Counted from the first letter of the stretch, positions 10,614 to 24,555 are shown. The stretch: 64,000 bases of DNA from Rutidosis leptorrhynchoides (GCF_046630445.1 NC_092337.1:357298001-357362000), one strand, 5' to 3'. Numbers and translations are program-made. Notes: generated from the letters alone by a model not told the origin.

Positions 10614-12009
10614 TTTGTATATTAATAATCTTCTATCTATCTATTCTATATATTAAAACAAAACGATAAATGAGTCATCCTATTAGAAATAAGCTAATCC
10701 TAGCCTTCCATTCACTAGGATTAACTAGATCATGACCATTGAAATAAACACCTCATCTTAATGAGGTCATAATCTTAAAAAGTATTTGTAATGAGATGAA
10801 ATTACCCCTACTAATATTCAGATACCAAATTAACGCGAGAAGAATGGAATATTAGGGGTTTCTAAGTTGCAAATTAGTTACCTGCTTTCGAATTTTTTGC
10901 AACCCTAGGTTTTTCCACAATCTCTCTGGAATCAAAATCAAACTAACAGACATATATTGGAATGCGAGCATCAACTTATCGGTTCATTATCACGAGTGAC
11001 TATGAGTTTCAATTTTGTCTTGGATGTTTCAGATCTTACAAACAACTACAAATCGGTATTCCGGCGATCGTTGAAGATTATGCGATATAAACGAATCCTA
11101 ATGTCTATGAAATCAGGTAATCAATTCATAATTCATATAATTTCTTTCCATTCTAATAGATTCTATAATTTCTTTACCCAATTAGGATCTTGATTTCTTT
11201 AGGCAATTCATTATTATTCTTTTTGTAGGAATCTAACTATTGTCAACTGATGGCTTTGGACAAAACCTTCATACATTGTTTGCATGAAATGTGTTCCTAT
11301 GCTGGATCAAAGTAAGCCATAATTTCTTTTTTAATACGGAGTATTTTTTTGTCATGAATTATTTAGTAATTATGAACTGCAGTGGTATAAGATGGAGCGA
11401 ATTTAGGGGCGATTATGTGCCCTCATAAGTCTCTATGATTGCTCCTGGTGTTATAATGAATATTAAACCAATAATAAACATAAGATTGTATATAATATTA
11501 TAAAACATGCAATAGGGTTTCTATTTCAGCTGTCCATTGATATAAAAATAAACAGCTAGATCAGTTTTAGATGAGTGAAATGTGCCTAAAGTTCACGGTA
11601 ATTGGTAATAGGGTTTCCAGTTTCAGCTGTTAATTGATTCTGGATTTTGATGGGTTTGTTAATAATAGACTGCTTTCGGTTTCTTCAAGGTGTTTTGGAT
11701 CGTCATTGTGTCCACGTTTATTATCATTTTATAGTAACAAGATATATGATTGTACGGTTTACTTAATCGTCTAAATTTGGTCTTGGTTGCCTAAAAAAGT
11801 AATTATATGTTTACCAAGCAGCAAGATGAGCATTAAATAACTTCTGAGACAGAGCTTCAACAAATTGAGGTGATATATTGTTTTTCACTCTTCATATTTT
11901 GTAAGCTTAGGTTGTTGTTAATTTTGTTATACGTAAGTTAACTGTTGTTTAACTTTTATATCATTAACACTTACTACTTGCTAATAGAATTTCTTGCTGA
12001 ATATGTTGC

Positions 12010-12090
12010 TGAATTGTAGGAAGCGGAGTCAGCAACTATAGATGCGATGTTAGTTTTGGAGTTCCATTGTCTTGCTGCTTTGCAAGTTAG
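12010..12090 (+). pseudogene. Exon-like segment of unknown gene inside the Helitron
   Basis: After an intron-like end (TTGTAG) the frame reads EAESATIDAMLVLEFHCLAA and is followed by GTTAGT, a possible donor. I do not recognise the protein. Its setting, between intron-like AT-rich stretches, suggests captured host DNA. Confidence 0.3.
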
Positions 12091-13121
12091 TAATACTCAC
12101 CTTAAAACTACTTCTTTAAGCTCATGACTGTATTTTAGTAGAGCTGTGAGTATAATATGTGTTATTCATTATGATACTTCACGATATCACTTCAAAAATG
12201 TTGCATGTTGTGCATAAGCATTTTACATAAGATTTTATGCTATTACATCTATCGTATCAGAGGTGTAAACATGAACGGGTCAGGTAGGTTGGGAAACGAG
12301 GCAGGATGGGTTTATGATTTGGGTTGTAACAAGTTTTAATTAGATAGGAGTTGATGTGGGTTGGGTCCGAGACCTTACAACCCTGCATCTTTGTCCTCAG
12401 TGGGTCAGAAACTCACAACCACATGTTTGGTGATCCCCTAACATTCACATTGGCCACCTTTATGTTAAATGTCTGTTAGTGCAAAATGGACATTGTTACA
12501 CTATTAATATAATGTTTTAAATGAAATGATTTAGGAGGTTGTATGTATTGAATATAAACTTTTTGCATAACGATCTCTTTCCCATACTTCAGTGAGTTCT
12601 TTAAAGCTTTATCACACATGAAATTAAGGTGGCAAATGAATGTGTTGGGGTTGGGGTAAATTGACTTCACCTGTGATCATTTTTTAGTAAAAATATGGTT
12701 TCCTAAATAATTTTAAATCAATCCGTAATTCAAAAAAAATTGTAAAATAATGATCTCATTTGTTATTTAGAAAAAATGTAAACTCAGATAATCGTTTGGA
12801 CAACTTTTGAACCATTATGCCTGTATCTTTGTAGCCAGTTTTGTTTAAAAAAATCACCTGTTTGATACATTGTCATTATAAACTACACAACGTTGATCCA
12901 TTATCAGATAACTGAGTTGAAATTACTTCTTATGCTATATAGAGTAACACAGGTTATAAAGGAATATATGTGTCCAACTCAGACATGGTGTTGATAATAT
13001 AACTGTAAGTTAAGAGTAACAAAAGTACAATGGGATGTGATTCTTGGTGTTTATATTTTCGCTTATGTAGTGTGATGTTATGCAGCTCAGCTCCCTTTTT
13101 TGCAACTTTAAAGACTAATAA

Positions 13122-13457
<336 letters not shown>

Positions 13458-13645
13458 TGACATGAACATATAAGAAAATGCATTGCATCCTAGACTTGTC
13501 TACTTTTATTAACTTCCTATTCCTAATCTGACTAGACCATTTCCGTTCCATTAATTTTGGAATAGCTTCTATATTCTTTTTTAATCTGCTAGAATTTATC
13601 TAAAAAAAATTACCTAACTCTTTTTTTCCCGTGTTTTGCTTTCAG

Positions 13646-13715
13646 ATATGGAATGTCTGCATAGAACTTGTGGATTAGTGTGTATGAAAATGATGAAGAA
13701 ACATAACTTTGATGA
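13646..13715 (+). pseudogene. Captured next exon of the same alanyl-tRNA synthetase
   Basis: After the acceptor-like TTTCAG the frame contains NLWISVYENDEE, which follows the previous exon's segment directly in alanyl-tRNA synthetases. A stop just before and another just after this motif show decay. The roughly 300-bp gap is intron-like. The pair is co-linear, so the piece was captured as genomic DNA, not from mRNA. Confidence 0.7.
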
Positions 13716-14957
13716 CGTTCGTGTTATTATGGGCCATTAATATCCACATGTTGTTCTTAATGTGCAATGTTAATGGACCACCGTGTACTCTCGGCAAGTT
13801 ATTTATTACTTGGTTATTTATATGTGGGCTCCTTTTAGTGGATCGTTATTAGTGGGCTTGGCCCACTCTTTATATAAAAAAGACTAGAAAGAGGGTTTCG
13901 TGTGTGGAGCTCAAATAACTCACTCAGAACGCTTTTTAAAGGATTACGATTAGATCGAATAAGCCCTTCTGCAGACAAATGTGGTCAAGTGGTACTGTTG
14001 CTCACATATCACCCATAACATTAATTAACATTACGATGATCTTTTACTAAAAAAAATCGTTGATTTCATCTTAACTATTAACCTCACATCCATGTCACCT
14101 GCTCAACGTTCCGGTGCTCCCTTCAGATATTCTCAATGTAAGACTAATTAATGATAAATGTTTTCAAAACAAAATTATTGTAGTAAAGTGATTAAATATC
14201 TTTGATTTTACTAACATTTAAAACTTAAATAATCATTATTATAACACCTTTTTATGTTCAAACTTCGTGTTACTAATGAACCACGTTGAATTGTTACTGA
14301 ATTGAACCATAAAAATGGAATCATTGAAATTATCTACTTTGGAAAAAGAGATCGAAATTACAAATGACATAGATAACTTAAAAAAAGATCTAGCCGACAC
14401 ATTCTTTTGAAGTCTTTTGTTGACAAAGGATATAATACTAAATGTCCAATTTTAGTGATAAAATGTTTGAGCAAATTGGCATGTTACCTGCTATGCTAAA
14501 AGTTTTAGATTAAGTGATTGTAATATATTTCGCTTCGTCGTTTATAATGTTACATCTTTCAGTATTATTTGATAATTTGTACATGTGAACTATTTTCATG
14601 GAGTGTTTTAATTCTATTGGCTTTTCTTTGTTGCACACTGATAGATTACACGTTATTACTTTAGACGAGATCCAAGGTATATTCAAGATAAAGAAAGCGT
14701 CTTTCGCTCTCTGTACAATTCGACAACGCGTTAAAAGATTAGAATCAAGGAGTAAGTTGTGGGAAACTCGATCTAAAAATTAGATACCAAGTCTCGGCTT
14801 TTTTTCAATATTATTGCTAGCAAATTTAAGTCATTTGGTTTTTGTAATATTAATACAACATTACTTTTCATATTGTTTTGATGTCTAATCAACATAACAA
14901 ATACTATGTAAAGTTGTATTAAGGGACAATTAGATATTTGATTTCACCCTTAAAAAA

Positions 14958-14976
14958 ACCCGCGAAGTTCGCGGGT
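14958..14976 (+). other. Helitron 3'-terminal hairpin
   Basis: A perfect 9-bp stem (ACCCGCGAA with TTCGCGGGT) is separated by one base, 10 bases before the terminal end. Such hairpins are thought to stop rolling-circle transfer. Confidence 0.9.
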
Positions 14977-15446
14977 CTTAGGCTAGTAGTATTTATAATA
15001 AAACCAAAAATAATATTAATAGTGGTAATAATGATAATAATTATAATACTTAATTTTACTAATGATAATAATATTAATAACTCTATTAATGATAATAATA
15101 ATGATATTAATAATTATATTTGTAAAATATTAATTTTTCTGTTAACAATAGTTATGTTACCGATTTTAGTAATTTACATAATAATAATATACGTGATAAT
15201 ACAAATAATAATACTTATGTTAATATTAACCATTATATTATTTATAAAAAAAAATACTAATACTAATATAAAAATAATAATTTGTATTATTTTCATAATA
15301 ATAATAATCATGATCATAATTTTGATAATAATACTGAAATGGTAAGAATTATGTTTTTAGTAATATTTATAATAATACAAATGATAATATTAATAACATT
15401 TTACTTAATAATAATGTTGGGGATGATAATAATATTAGCAATAACG

Positions 15447-15485
<39 letters not shown>

Positions 15486-15627
15486 TTAATCCTACTTGTA
15501 ATTACAATTATGATAATAATAATAAAAAAGTATCTACTACTTTTTATTAGTAAAAAAAATATTAATACCAATAACTAATATACTAGCATTAATAACAATA
15601 ACAATAACTAATAATAACATTAATATT

Positions 15628-15695
<68 letters not shown>

Positions 15696-15752
15696 TAATG
15701 GAAAAGAAATAAAATATATACCATTGTAAAAATGCTTTCCTAAAAACAATTG

Positions 15753-15815
15753 ACCATGACGAGGCTCGAACCCGAGACCTCTCAATTTATCACAACACCC
15801 AGGACCAACCATCTG
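15753..15815 (-). other. tRNA-like segment with B-box in the gypsy 3' LTR
   Basis: The minus strand contains GTCTCGGGTTCGAGCCTCG, a perfect pol III B-box (GGTTCGAGCC at 15763-15772) in a short stem. The 5' half does not form a clear cloverleaf, so it is not a tRNA gene. The same segment lies in the other LTR. Confidence 0.5.
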
Positions 15816-16739
15816 TCTACTTCATTTCTGATTTATACCCATATTTAATTTTTATAAGCTTGCCTTATCTGTTTCTTCTTCTTCATGGCAACAATCGACC
15901 AGAGATCCAATTCAATTAATAACAATTTACTTTATTTGATTTAGGATTTAAAAGGATACAGAATGTAATTACAGAATAATTGATTTAATTAAAACAAAAG
16001 AAAAATAAATAAAAAAACAGACACTGTAATCAGAAAAAAATTCGATTATGAACTCTAATCCCAATCTTGAATTCTAGTTTGTTTTATTTAAAAGTTATAA
16101 CATGAAAGAAGTCGTAAATGATTCCTAGAAACTATCTGGACCTTCGGTTGATCTTAAAACATCAAATTGCTCTCTAATTTCACGATGAACCAGAAAGTTG
16201 ACTTTTTGAAATAACACTTTGACTCCAAAATTCGAACACGATATGAAAAATTGAGAGTTGAATCTTTCCAGATAGTTTGTGTGATGACCCAGAAATTTCG
16301 ACTAAATTTAAACTTAATCTTTGTATGATTAACATTTCCGACACGATAAGCAAAGTCTGTAAAACTGAATCTCAAAATTTTTGAATTACTTTTATATATT
16401 TAAATACCCTTCGGTTGTTTTCGACGATTCGCGAACAATTATATGTAAATAGATACATATATACTATAACATGAAAAGGTAACAATGTATTAATTGTTTG
16501 ATACCGTACATTAAACTTATTCGTTTAAATATCTATTTGAATGTATATGATAAGTTGAAATATTTATTATTAAAATTTATTTATAAATAACTTCCAATGT
16601 GTATTTAAAAACTGATTTATGTATATTAAAAAGATATATACATATATATAATAAACGATAGTAACATTCGTTTATTGATTCAATTGATATTTAGATAAGT
16701 TAACTAAAGCGTTTAAGATGAACCAGTTAAACACTAATT

Positions 16740-16890
16740 TGTTACAGTGTTTTCAAATTGCCACATTACTCAAAATGCTACAGTGTTTTCGAAAATCACT
16801 ATTTGCTACAGTGAAATTGACTTTGCTACAGTGAATTGCTACAGTAAAATTTGACTTTGCTACAGTAACTTTGCTACAGTAAAACGCTAT
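16740..16890. repeat. Clustered short repeat in the solo LTR (GCTACAGT)
   Basis: The octamer GCTACAGT recurs at least six times, often followed by TTTGACTTT- or AATTGCT-like words. A similar GCTACAGT cluster lies in the Copia leader at 5155-5235. It could be a regulatory or slippage-prone block. Confidence 0.6.
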
Positions 16891-17007
16891 TATAAAAATG
16901 TATTTTAACAAATAGCGAGACGATGATTTATAGAAGTAAATGACCAAAACACTCGAAAGTTTAAGATACACTTTGAGTGATATAATTAAGGGATAATTTA
17001 AGGCTAT

Positions 17008-17580
17008 TGATAAGGCTAAAAAGGAACATATATTTCATAGCATTATCCCCCAAGAAAGACAGGATTTTAGTTGTAATTGTTCCATATTCAAGTAATATTC
17101 GTTTATATTTAATAAGTGCGAAGACAAAAGGCGAAAACGAAGAATTGAAGACGGAAAGGTCCAAAATGCTCAAATGTACAAGATACAATTAAAAAGGTTC
17201 AAATTATTGATGAAGAACGTCTAAAAATGACAAGAGTACAAGTTGCGGAACGCAAAGTACACGATATAAAATAGTACGCAAGGACGTCTGAAAATCCAGA
17301 ACCGGGACCCGAGTCAAGAAGAAACGCCCGACGCAACGGACCAAAAATATCTAGTCTACTATGCACAAGAATAAAATATAATATATAAATAATTATATTA
17401 ATTATTTATATATTTATATTTATTTTATATTATGTCGACAAGCTAGGAGCCAAAACAATGTGAGCTGTCCCTGGTCCTCATGCGAGTCGCATGGCCAGAA
17501 GGCCATTTCCATGCGAGTCGCATGACTCCAGATTTCAGGCCAGGTTCTATAAATTGCAACATTTTCTGCCGAGTAAAGAA
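17008..17580 (+). repeat. Athila-like LTR segment inside the solo LTR
   Basis: From TGATAAGGCTAAAAAGGAAC onward this block aligns with the Athila LTR beginning at 59106. Shared words are CATATATTTCATAGCATTAT and AAGGACGT, near-palindromes around CGCATGG, and CTATAAATTGCAA. Similarity fades after about 17580. It is either a shared ancestral LTR block or an inserted fragment. Confidence 0.75.
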
Positions 17581-17635
17581 AGAAAAAAAAACACACACAT
17601 ACATATTACTCCGTATTTATTTTATTTATTATTTA

Positions 17636-17672
<37 letters not shown>

Positions 17673-20377
17673 AAGATTATTATTAATCTTATTATTTTTT
17701 TTATTATTAGTGTTATTATTTTTGCGATACAAAAATAATAATGTACATCAAATATTACGATGGAGTGCTGTCCAAGTAATTTTCAAAATGAGTTTTCGAG
17801 CAAGCTAGAGCTAAGGAAATTATGGGTTATTGCCAAGGAGGTTATGGGTAATGTTCGGGGGTATTTTTTTGTGAATCAAACCTCGTGTTAATCATCTCCG
17901 ATGCGTCTACGTGCTTTCCTGCAATATTGTATATCAATATTAAACAGTGAGTTTCATTTGCTCCCATTTTAATTGCTTTTGCAATATATATTTTTGGGCT
18001 GAGAATACATGCGCAGTTTTATAAACTGTTTTACTAAATGGATACAAATACTAAAACTGATTTTGTGTGAGTTTCATATGATCCCTTTTACTCAATATAT
18101 TTTTGGGCTGAGAATACATGCGACTGTTTATAAATACTAAAAATACTAGATTTATATGCGTGAGTTTCATTTGCTTCCTTTTTAATTGCTTTTGCAATTT
18201 ATATTTTTGGGCTGAGAATACATGCACTTTATTTTAAACGCAATGGATACAAGTACATACTAAATTCTACACCGAGTTTGAACCGAAAATCCCTTAGCTT
18301 TGGTAACTAGTAACTGCCGGTTATAAGAACTGGTAGGCGCGAGTAGTTATATATGGATCCATAGGGCTTGACATCCCCGTCTGTTCCAGGTATAGAAAGA
18401 AACTCTAGCCTGAACTATAAAACAGACGTATGCTATTTGAAGTTAGTACACATTGGATTGCGTGTATTGTACATGTTGGTTGCATGTTAAACGAGGGGTA
18501 CTTATTATAAACGTTAAAGTTTAGTTACCAGGGTTCTCAACTTTGTAGAACCGATTGATAAACGTTTCGGATGAAACAACTGAAATCTTGTGATCCACCT
18601 TTTATTTAAAACATAATGATAAACGTTTTGAATAAAACAACTGAACTTTTGTAATCCACATTGATATACGGATTATGTGTAATATTAAAACTATGAACTC
18701 ACCAACCTTTGTGTTGACACTTGAAGCATGTTTATTCTCAGGTTTCTAGAAGTCTTCCGCTGTTTGCTCATACGTGATACAAGTTATGTGCTTGGAGTCA
18801 TACATGCTATATACAAGAAACTTGCATTCATCAAACCATTACCATGTATCTTATTTTGACTGTATTGTCAACAGATGTATTATTGTAAACCATTTAAATG
18901 GTGATTGTCTATACGTAGGAATCATCAGATGTAAAAAAACCTGGAATTTATATATTCATTTATGAAATACCTTTTCAAACGAATGCAATGTTACAAAACG
19001 TATCACATAGAGGTCAAATACCTCGCAATGAAATCAATGAATGACGTGTTCGTCCATATGGATTTGGAGCGATCGTCACAGTTTGAGTAGAAGGTTTCTA
19101 ACACAAATGCATTTATACATTTTGAAAATTAAATCGTTTTCGAAATTTTTGAAAAATTTGTACAGAACAGGGAACCGAGCTGAATACTGTTTCTGTTTTT
19201 ATTTTAATTGAACAATTTGAGTTTATTATATTTGGTAATCAATAATGATAGTGAAAAAGAATTGAAGTGGTTCAGTTCTAACATAATTGATCGCTTATAT
19301 GAAGGCCCGTGATTAAAAATCTTCTCAATCAGACAAAATAAATAAAAATATAAAAAGATATAAAGTTTGATACACTGTTAACGATTTTTGTTTTTAAGGA
19401 ATGATTTGTACGATCGATTTGGACATAAAACAACTGAAGAGGTTCAAACAAAATCAGATACAGTAATTGATGGTTATGTGAAATGGAATCGAATTATATA
19501 TAAATCTGTTTCTTTATATAACTTAATCTATGATAAAGGTAATAATGGTATATCATTAATTATAATTAATCATTTTTATATACCTGTACTAATATTATAC
19601 TTACATTATAACAAATATTAATAGGATAATAATAATATTAATACTTCTTAATAATAATTATATTAACTATTATTAATAAAATACTTTTAATAATAAATAA
19701 GAAAATAATGATAATAATATTATTCTTAATGATATAAATAATTAATTGTATTATTTTCTAATAAATAAAAAAAATAATGATTTTAATGATAATGGTAAAA
19801 ATAATAATAATAATAATTTTAATCAAAAGTTTACTACTCATTATAACATGACAATGATATTAACAAAGATAACAATAATATCATAACAATTTATATGTAT
19901 AAATTTTCATCCTCATATATTATCTATTTTTTTTTAAATAATAATAATACTATCACTAAATTTTTAATATTAGTATTAATATTGATATTGATATAGTATA
20001 ACATTCATATCTGTAATTACAATAATCATATTAATATATTAATTATACCATATATATTATATGATATCATATGTTTATTATTTATACATTTTAATATAAA
20101 TACATTATATTATATGTGTTTGCATATTAAATATAACTGGCTTATATATTTTTAAGTATTATTTATATATATTTACTTGATATATTATTTTCTAAAAAAA
20201 TTTCGACATATAATATACTTAACTTTTATAAATACATTCCAATATACATATGATCATAGGAATCATTTATACATAGATTCATTTCAAATTACACTTAATT
20301 ATTTAGTATCTTATTTTACATATTTAATTCAAATGCTTAAATTATATTTTATAATTTCAAATTAATATACATATACT

Positions 20378-20379
<2 letters not shown>

Positions 20380-20456
<77 letters not shown>
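20380..20456. repeat. (TA)n array near the start of the gypsy 3' LTR
   Basis: About 38 TA units. The matching array in the other LTR is at 28751-28825. Confidence 0.95.
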
Positions 20457-20462
<6 letters not shown>

Positions 20463-20609
20463 TTATTTACAAACAATTGTTCGTGAATCGTTGGGAATTG
20501 TCAAAAGGTAATTGATTATATAAACACAACATTACAGACTTTGCTTATCGTGTCAAAATCAATAAAAATTAAGTTTGAAAATTTGGTCGGAAATTCCCGG
20601 GTCATCACA

Positions 20610-20626
20610 GTACCTACCCGTTAAAG
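20610..20626 (-). other. Polypurine-tract region of the large gypsy element
   Basis: Beside the inner edge of the 3' LTR the minus strand reads AACGGGTAGGTA, a purine-rich stretch in the right place. Confidence 0.6.
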
Positions 20627-22366
20627 AAATTTCATCCCAAAATTTGAGTGAGGTGGTCATGGCTAACAATAAAAATGTTTTCATGACGAATATGAGCTGA
20701 TAAATAGAGTTTTATCATTATTGATTAAGATAGATATAACGATTCGATTATGTGAAGCGTACGAATGAAACTGTCTCAAAAAAAAATGAAATGAGAAATA
20801 AAGTTTCATCTTAACTTCTGACATTGTCTTTGTTGAATTCCGGAATTCAAGGGATTTAAGAAAATCTTCTAAATCCAAAAGATTTGTTTCTTCGGCGAAT
20901 AAGGAAATTAGGATCTCTCTAATTAAATGCGGAGATCTGTCTTGATTTCACTATCAAATATTTCACTATAAATTAAATTCTTCCGTTTTGTATCTTTTAC
21001 CATTCCTATACTCAATTCCCAAATCTAAAAGATTGTGCAAATGCTTAATCCAGTTCTAATCCTTGTCCTTATCCTTACTATCGCAACCATTATTCTCCTT
21101 TTCCAACTTCCACCAGAGGAATCTGTTTACTTCTACTTTGCCCTTGGGGGTTATAGTACTTATAATTCTTCCGTGTATTTATGTTGCGATAAACATTGAT
21201 ATTCACGGTTTGTAATTTATGCGTTGTTATTGGGTTTTATATCTCCTCTTATATTTCAATGTCCCTATTTCTATTTCCTATAATCATTGACATCCACAGT
21301 TAATACTCCCTCCTATTTGCTACGATTTATACTCCAATTTCTATTTCTTTTGGAACTTTGTCCCTTCATTTCTTCTTCCTGTGGTTGGACATCTCTTGTA
21401 ATGGTCCAAAATTCGCAGATATAAGTTTCAGAATGAACATTGTTAATGTTCTAAGAAGGAACGGTAACAGCACAATATGACTTGTCAAATTACCAGAATT
21501 CAAGGAAAAGATAAGACTATCAAGAAAATATGTTCCTGATATGTTTATAGATTAGACAGAATTTAAGAGTCGTGTAACATGGCACATGATGACGTTATGA
21601 TCTGTGAATCATCACGTTCCTTTTTAGAAACTCAGCATGACTTACTATAATATAATCACGTTGATCAAGTGTCATTATATTATACTAACTCATGCATCAA
21701 TTCCCAACACTACTTCAAAAACATTCATAATTTAAACTCGAATTTTAAAGAATTTTAGAAACTAAAGTAGTTTCATTTATGATGTAATATAGATAGCACG
21801 AAGAGATAAATAATTTCGAACGAGAATATTTATGAAAATATCTTCAAAAATATCGAAGATATTTATGATGATATTTTGGAATTTCTAAGTTCGATGGTTG
21901 ATGAGGAAGATTTTCCGCAAGATTTTAACATGAGTACGGAGCAAGATATTCGTTGAAGGTTTCATCAGATTCAGAATTACCTGGATTCTTTGAATATATG
22001 ATATGGTCCTTGTATTTGTCCTTGGTCTCCTTCATGGTTAGCTCAATCCGTTTTCCAGTTCCAACTTTTCTGAGCTTTTCCAACATACTATTTTTTATCA
22101 TTAAACTTCCGATGATTAAGGGCGTTTACGGTTGTCTATGGTTTCTGCTGCTTCATTCAGCTTTTTCAACATTCAGAGTATTGATTTGTAACTGAGTGCT
22201 TTTCAGAATTTCAGAATGAGAGATAATAATTCTAAGAGATAAATGTCATACATATAACTGTTGATGTAGATATGCTGTGAGTTTTTAAAGTACTGATTGC
22301 TGATTCTCGGTAATTGGTATGGCAGTTCTCGTTACCAGATGCGGATGAGTATATGATAGGGTTTCA

Positions 22367-22594
22367 ATGAATAAATATAATGATTTGTCAGAGATATTTA
22401 AGCCAAGAAGCAACGAGGTTGCTGGTACTTCTGCTGGTAATATGGTGGAATATAAAAGAATTCTCCGGTATCAAAAGGGTAACCGTATATATCAGGATTA
22501 TGGTAAGACTACTTCGAATGAAAAGTCGAAGTTGACTTGCTGGAGCTGTGACAAAATTGGCTACTTTGTAAAGGGATCGCAAAGTTATTTTTGA
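22367..22594 (+). pseudogene. Possible gag-type zinc-knuckle fragment, opposite to host element
   Basis: A 75-codon frame has Lys-rich text and LTCWSCDKIGY near its end, like the start of a retrotransposon CCHC knuckle. It lies on the strand opposite to the element's own sense. It may be an inverted fragment or chance. Confidence 0.25.
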
Positions 22595-23090
22595 TAATAA
22601 ATGCCAAAGGATCTGACGCGGCTACGTGTTAAACTTTTACTCAGTTGCCGAGAGTTTCTCAGGTGCAATACTATATACATAAATCTTTCTTTTCGTAGAT
22701 GAAGTGTGGTTGGTTCATCCTCTCGATTGAGGTGTTTTCAAGAATCATGAAAGGTTTGAACGCAGAATGTAATCGTGAAGATACAAATGATGTTTAAGAC
22801 GAAATCAAGTGGCAAACTTGAAGAATTGTTTAGTTTCATATGTTATAATCAATATTTTAATTCATTTTAATTGTCCAATTTTATTTGTCCACAGTCGATA
22901 GTCCACAGTTAGCAATTCAATAATTCATATATAATTATATATATAATATTCGAATTAATACGTATCGTGACCCGTGTACATGTCTCAGACTCGATCACAA
23001 CTCAAAGTATATATATTATTGTAGAATCAACCTCAACCCTGTATAGAGAACTCGATCATTACTGCATATAGAGTGTCTATGGTTATTCCA

Positions 23091-23184
<94 letters not shown>
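23091..23184. repeat. (TA)n array in the gypsy interior
   Basis: About 47 TA units. Open frames of alternating Tyr and Ile across it on both strands are artefacts. Confidence 0.95.
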
Positions 23185-23187
<3 letters not shown>

Positions 23188-23979
23188 TCGATATGATATG
23201 TCAAAACCTTGTATACGTGTCCCGATTTTTAAAGTGCGTAAAAATAAATAACAGAAATTAAATGAAGATAAATAAAGTGCGTAAAGTAAATAACAGAAAT
23301 TAAATGACGATAAATAAAATTGCGAGAATGTAAATTGCGATAATTAAATTGCGATAAATAAAATGTAATCAGTTAGCTAGGAACAATTAGCTAGGAACAG
23401 TTAGCGTGGATTCTTAACAAAATTTCTCATAGTTAATTTGTTTGTTTCTAATAAATTTTATTTTGTCTAATGTTCTCTTCATTATGCCACTTGTTGGATT
23501 CTGATAGGTCAAAATCCAAATATGAAATTTGAATGAAAAAGGTTATTCTGTGGTGAACAGATTCGTATATCTGTGAATGTAAGTAGGATAGTAAACGACT
23601 GTTGAATCAGCTTCGAAGAATGTACATTGTAACTTATTAATGTGAAATCTGAATATTCCTCGGGTATTACCTACCCGTTAAAATATTTTCACCATTAATA
23701 GTTTGTACAATAAAATTTTTAATTACAATCTTTATGAAAACATATATACATATATATTTTCTTCAGACGTAATCATGGATTTTATGAGTCAATGTGAAAT
23801 TAAACTCATCAGATTTACGGCTAGAAGTAGAGTACATAATCTCTAAAATATTAGAGATTGCATAATCTCCATGAAATATGAAGATAGTTTATGTAGAACG
23901 ATTCGTAGAACGATGATTATGCTTGAGGTATAGATTGCGAGGTTGAGACGTGTGATGATGTTGTTGTTGTTGGTACTGG

Positions 23980-24555
23980 TTATACTGATGGTGCTGCTGA
24001 TGGTGGTACTGTTGCTGTCGGTGCTACAAGTGTTGTTGGTGCTGAGGTTGATGATGATGTTGGTGTAGTAAGTATAGCTTGTAATTCACGCACCATTCTT
24101 GTCAGGTTTTCTATCCTACCCTCTATCATTTCTATCCATCCACTCATCTGATTCGATAGATCTTGATTATCAATTCGAAGTTCCCTAACTTCTTCTAATA
24201 TTCCCCTTCGATTGGTATTCGGAAGTAGAGGTTGAATATTTTCTGAGATTGCAGTAACGCGACCTTCGAGGTGGAAAACTTTAGCAAGAAGGGTGAATAA
24301 AGTGTTGCGCATAGGTTCACCGGTGAGTACATCATTTTCTTCGATGTTAGGAGGTAAGTCTAGTTCGCGGTAGGGCTCGCCTTCTTCATTTCTCCATCGA
24401 GTGAGTAAGTCTCGGACCCACCCCCATCTCCTCCAGAAAGAAAAATAACTAAATGGTTGAGACACTTCTGGTTCATTGACTTCGGAGTCTGCTTCAATAT
24501 ACATCTCGAAAGCGCTTCCGGAACTAATGGAATCCAAGCTAGGTGTAGGATCCAT
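23980..24555 (-). CDS. Gag-like coiled-coil frame of the large gypsy element
   Basis: This 191-codon frame starts MDPTPSLDSISSGSAFEMYI about 410 bp inside the primer site, where gag is expected. It has an acidic start, an aromatic patch (FSYFSFWRRWGWVRDLLTRW) and a heptad-like helix near residues 85-160 with EEVRELRIDNQDLSNQ. The C-terminus is rich in Thr, Ser, Ala and Pro. There is no capsid core or zinc knuckle. It may be the N-terminal part of a gag from the parent family, and function is uncertain. It belongs to a fossil element. Confidence 0.55.
   Translation of the reverse strand: MDPTPSLDSISSGSAFEMYIEADSEVNEPEVSQPFSYFSFWRRWGWVRDLLTRWRNEEGEPYRELDLPPNIEENDVLTGEPMRNTLFTLLAKVFHLEGRVTAISENIQPLLPNTNRRGILEEVRELRIDNQDLSNQMSGWIEMIEGRIENLTRMVRELQAILTTPTSSSTSAPTTLVAPTATVPPSAAPSV

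Larger units (their letters stand above)
16280..19080 (+). mobile_element. Solo LTR of a related gypsy family
   Basis: It starts TGTGATGACC and ends GATCGTCACA and is flanked by GTTTG at 16275-16279 and 19081-19085. No PBS, coding frame or second LTR is present, so this is one LTR left by recombination. Its first 100 bases and last 120 bases resemble the reverse complement of the host LTR ends, so it belongs to the same broad family in opposite orientation. The other LTR copy has an empty site here. Confidence 0.85.

Noticed and set aside
14938-15578. Ile/Asn-rich frames in the gypsy LTR
   Set aside because: They come from AAT/ATA-rich DNA, repeat in the second LTR copy, and have no domain.
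15757-15800. Functional tRNA gene
   Set aside because: There is a B-box and a T-arm-like stem, but no convincing D-arm, anticodon stem or acceptor stem.
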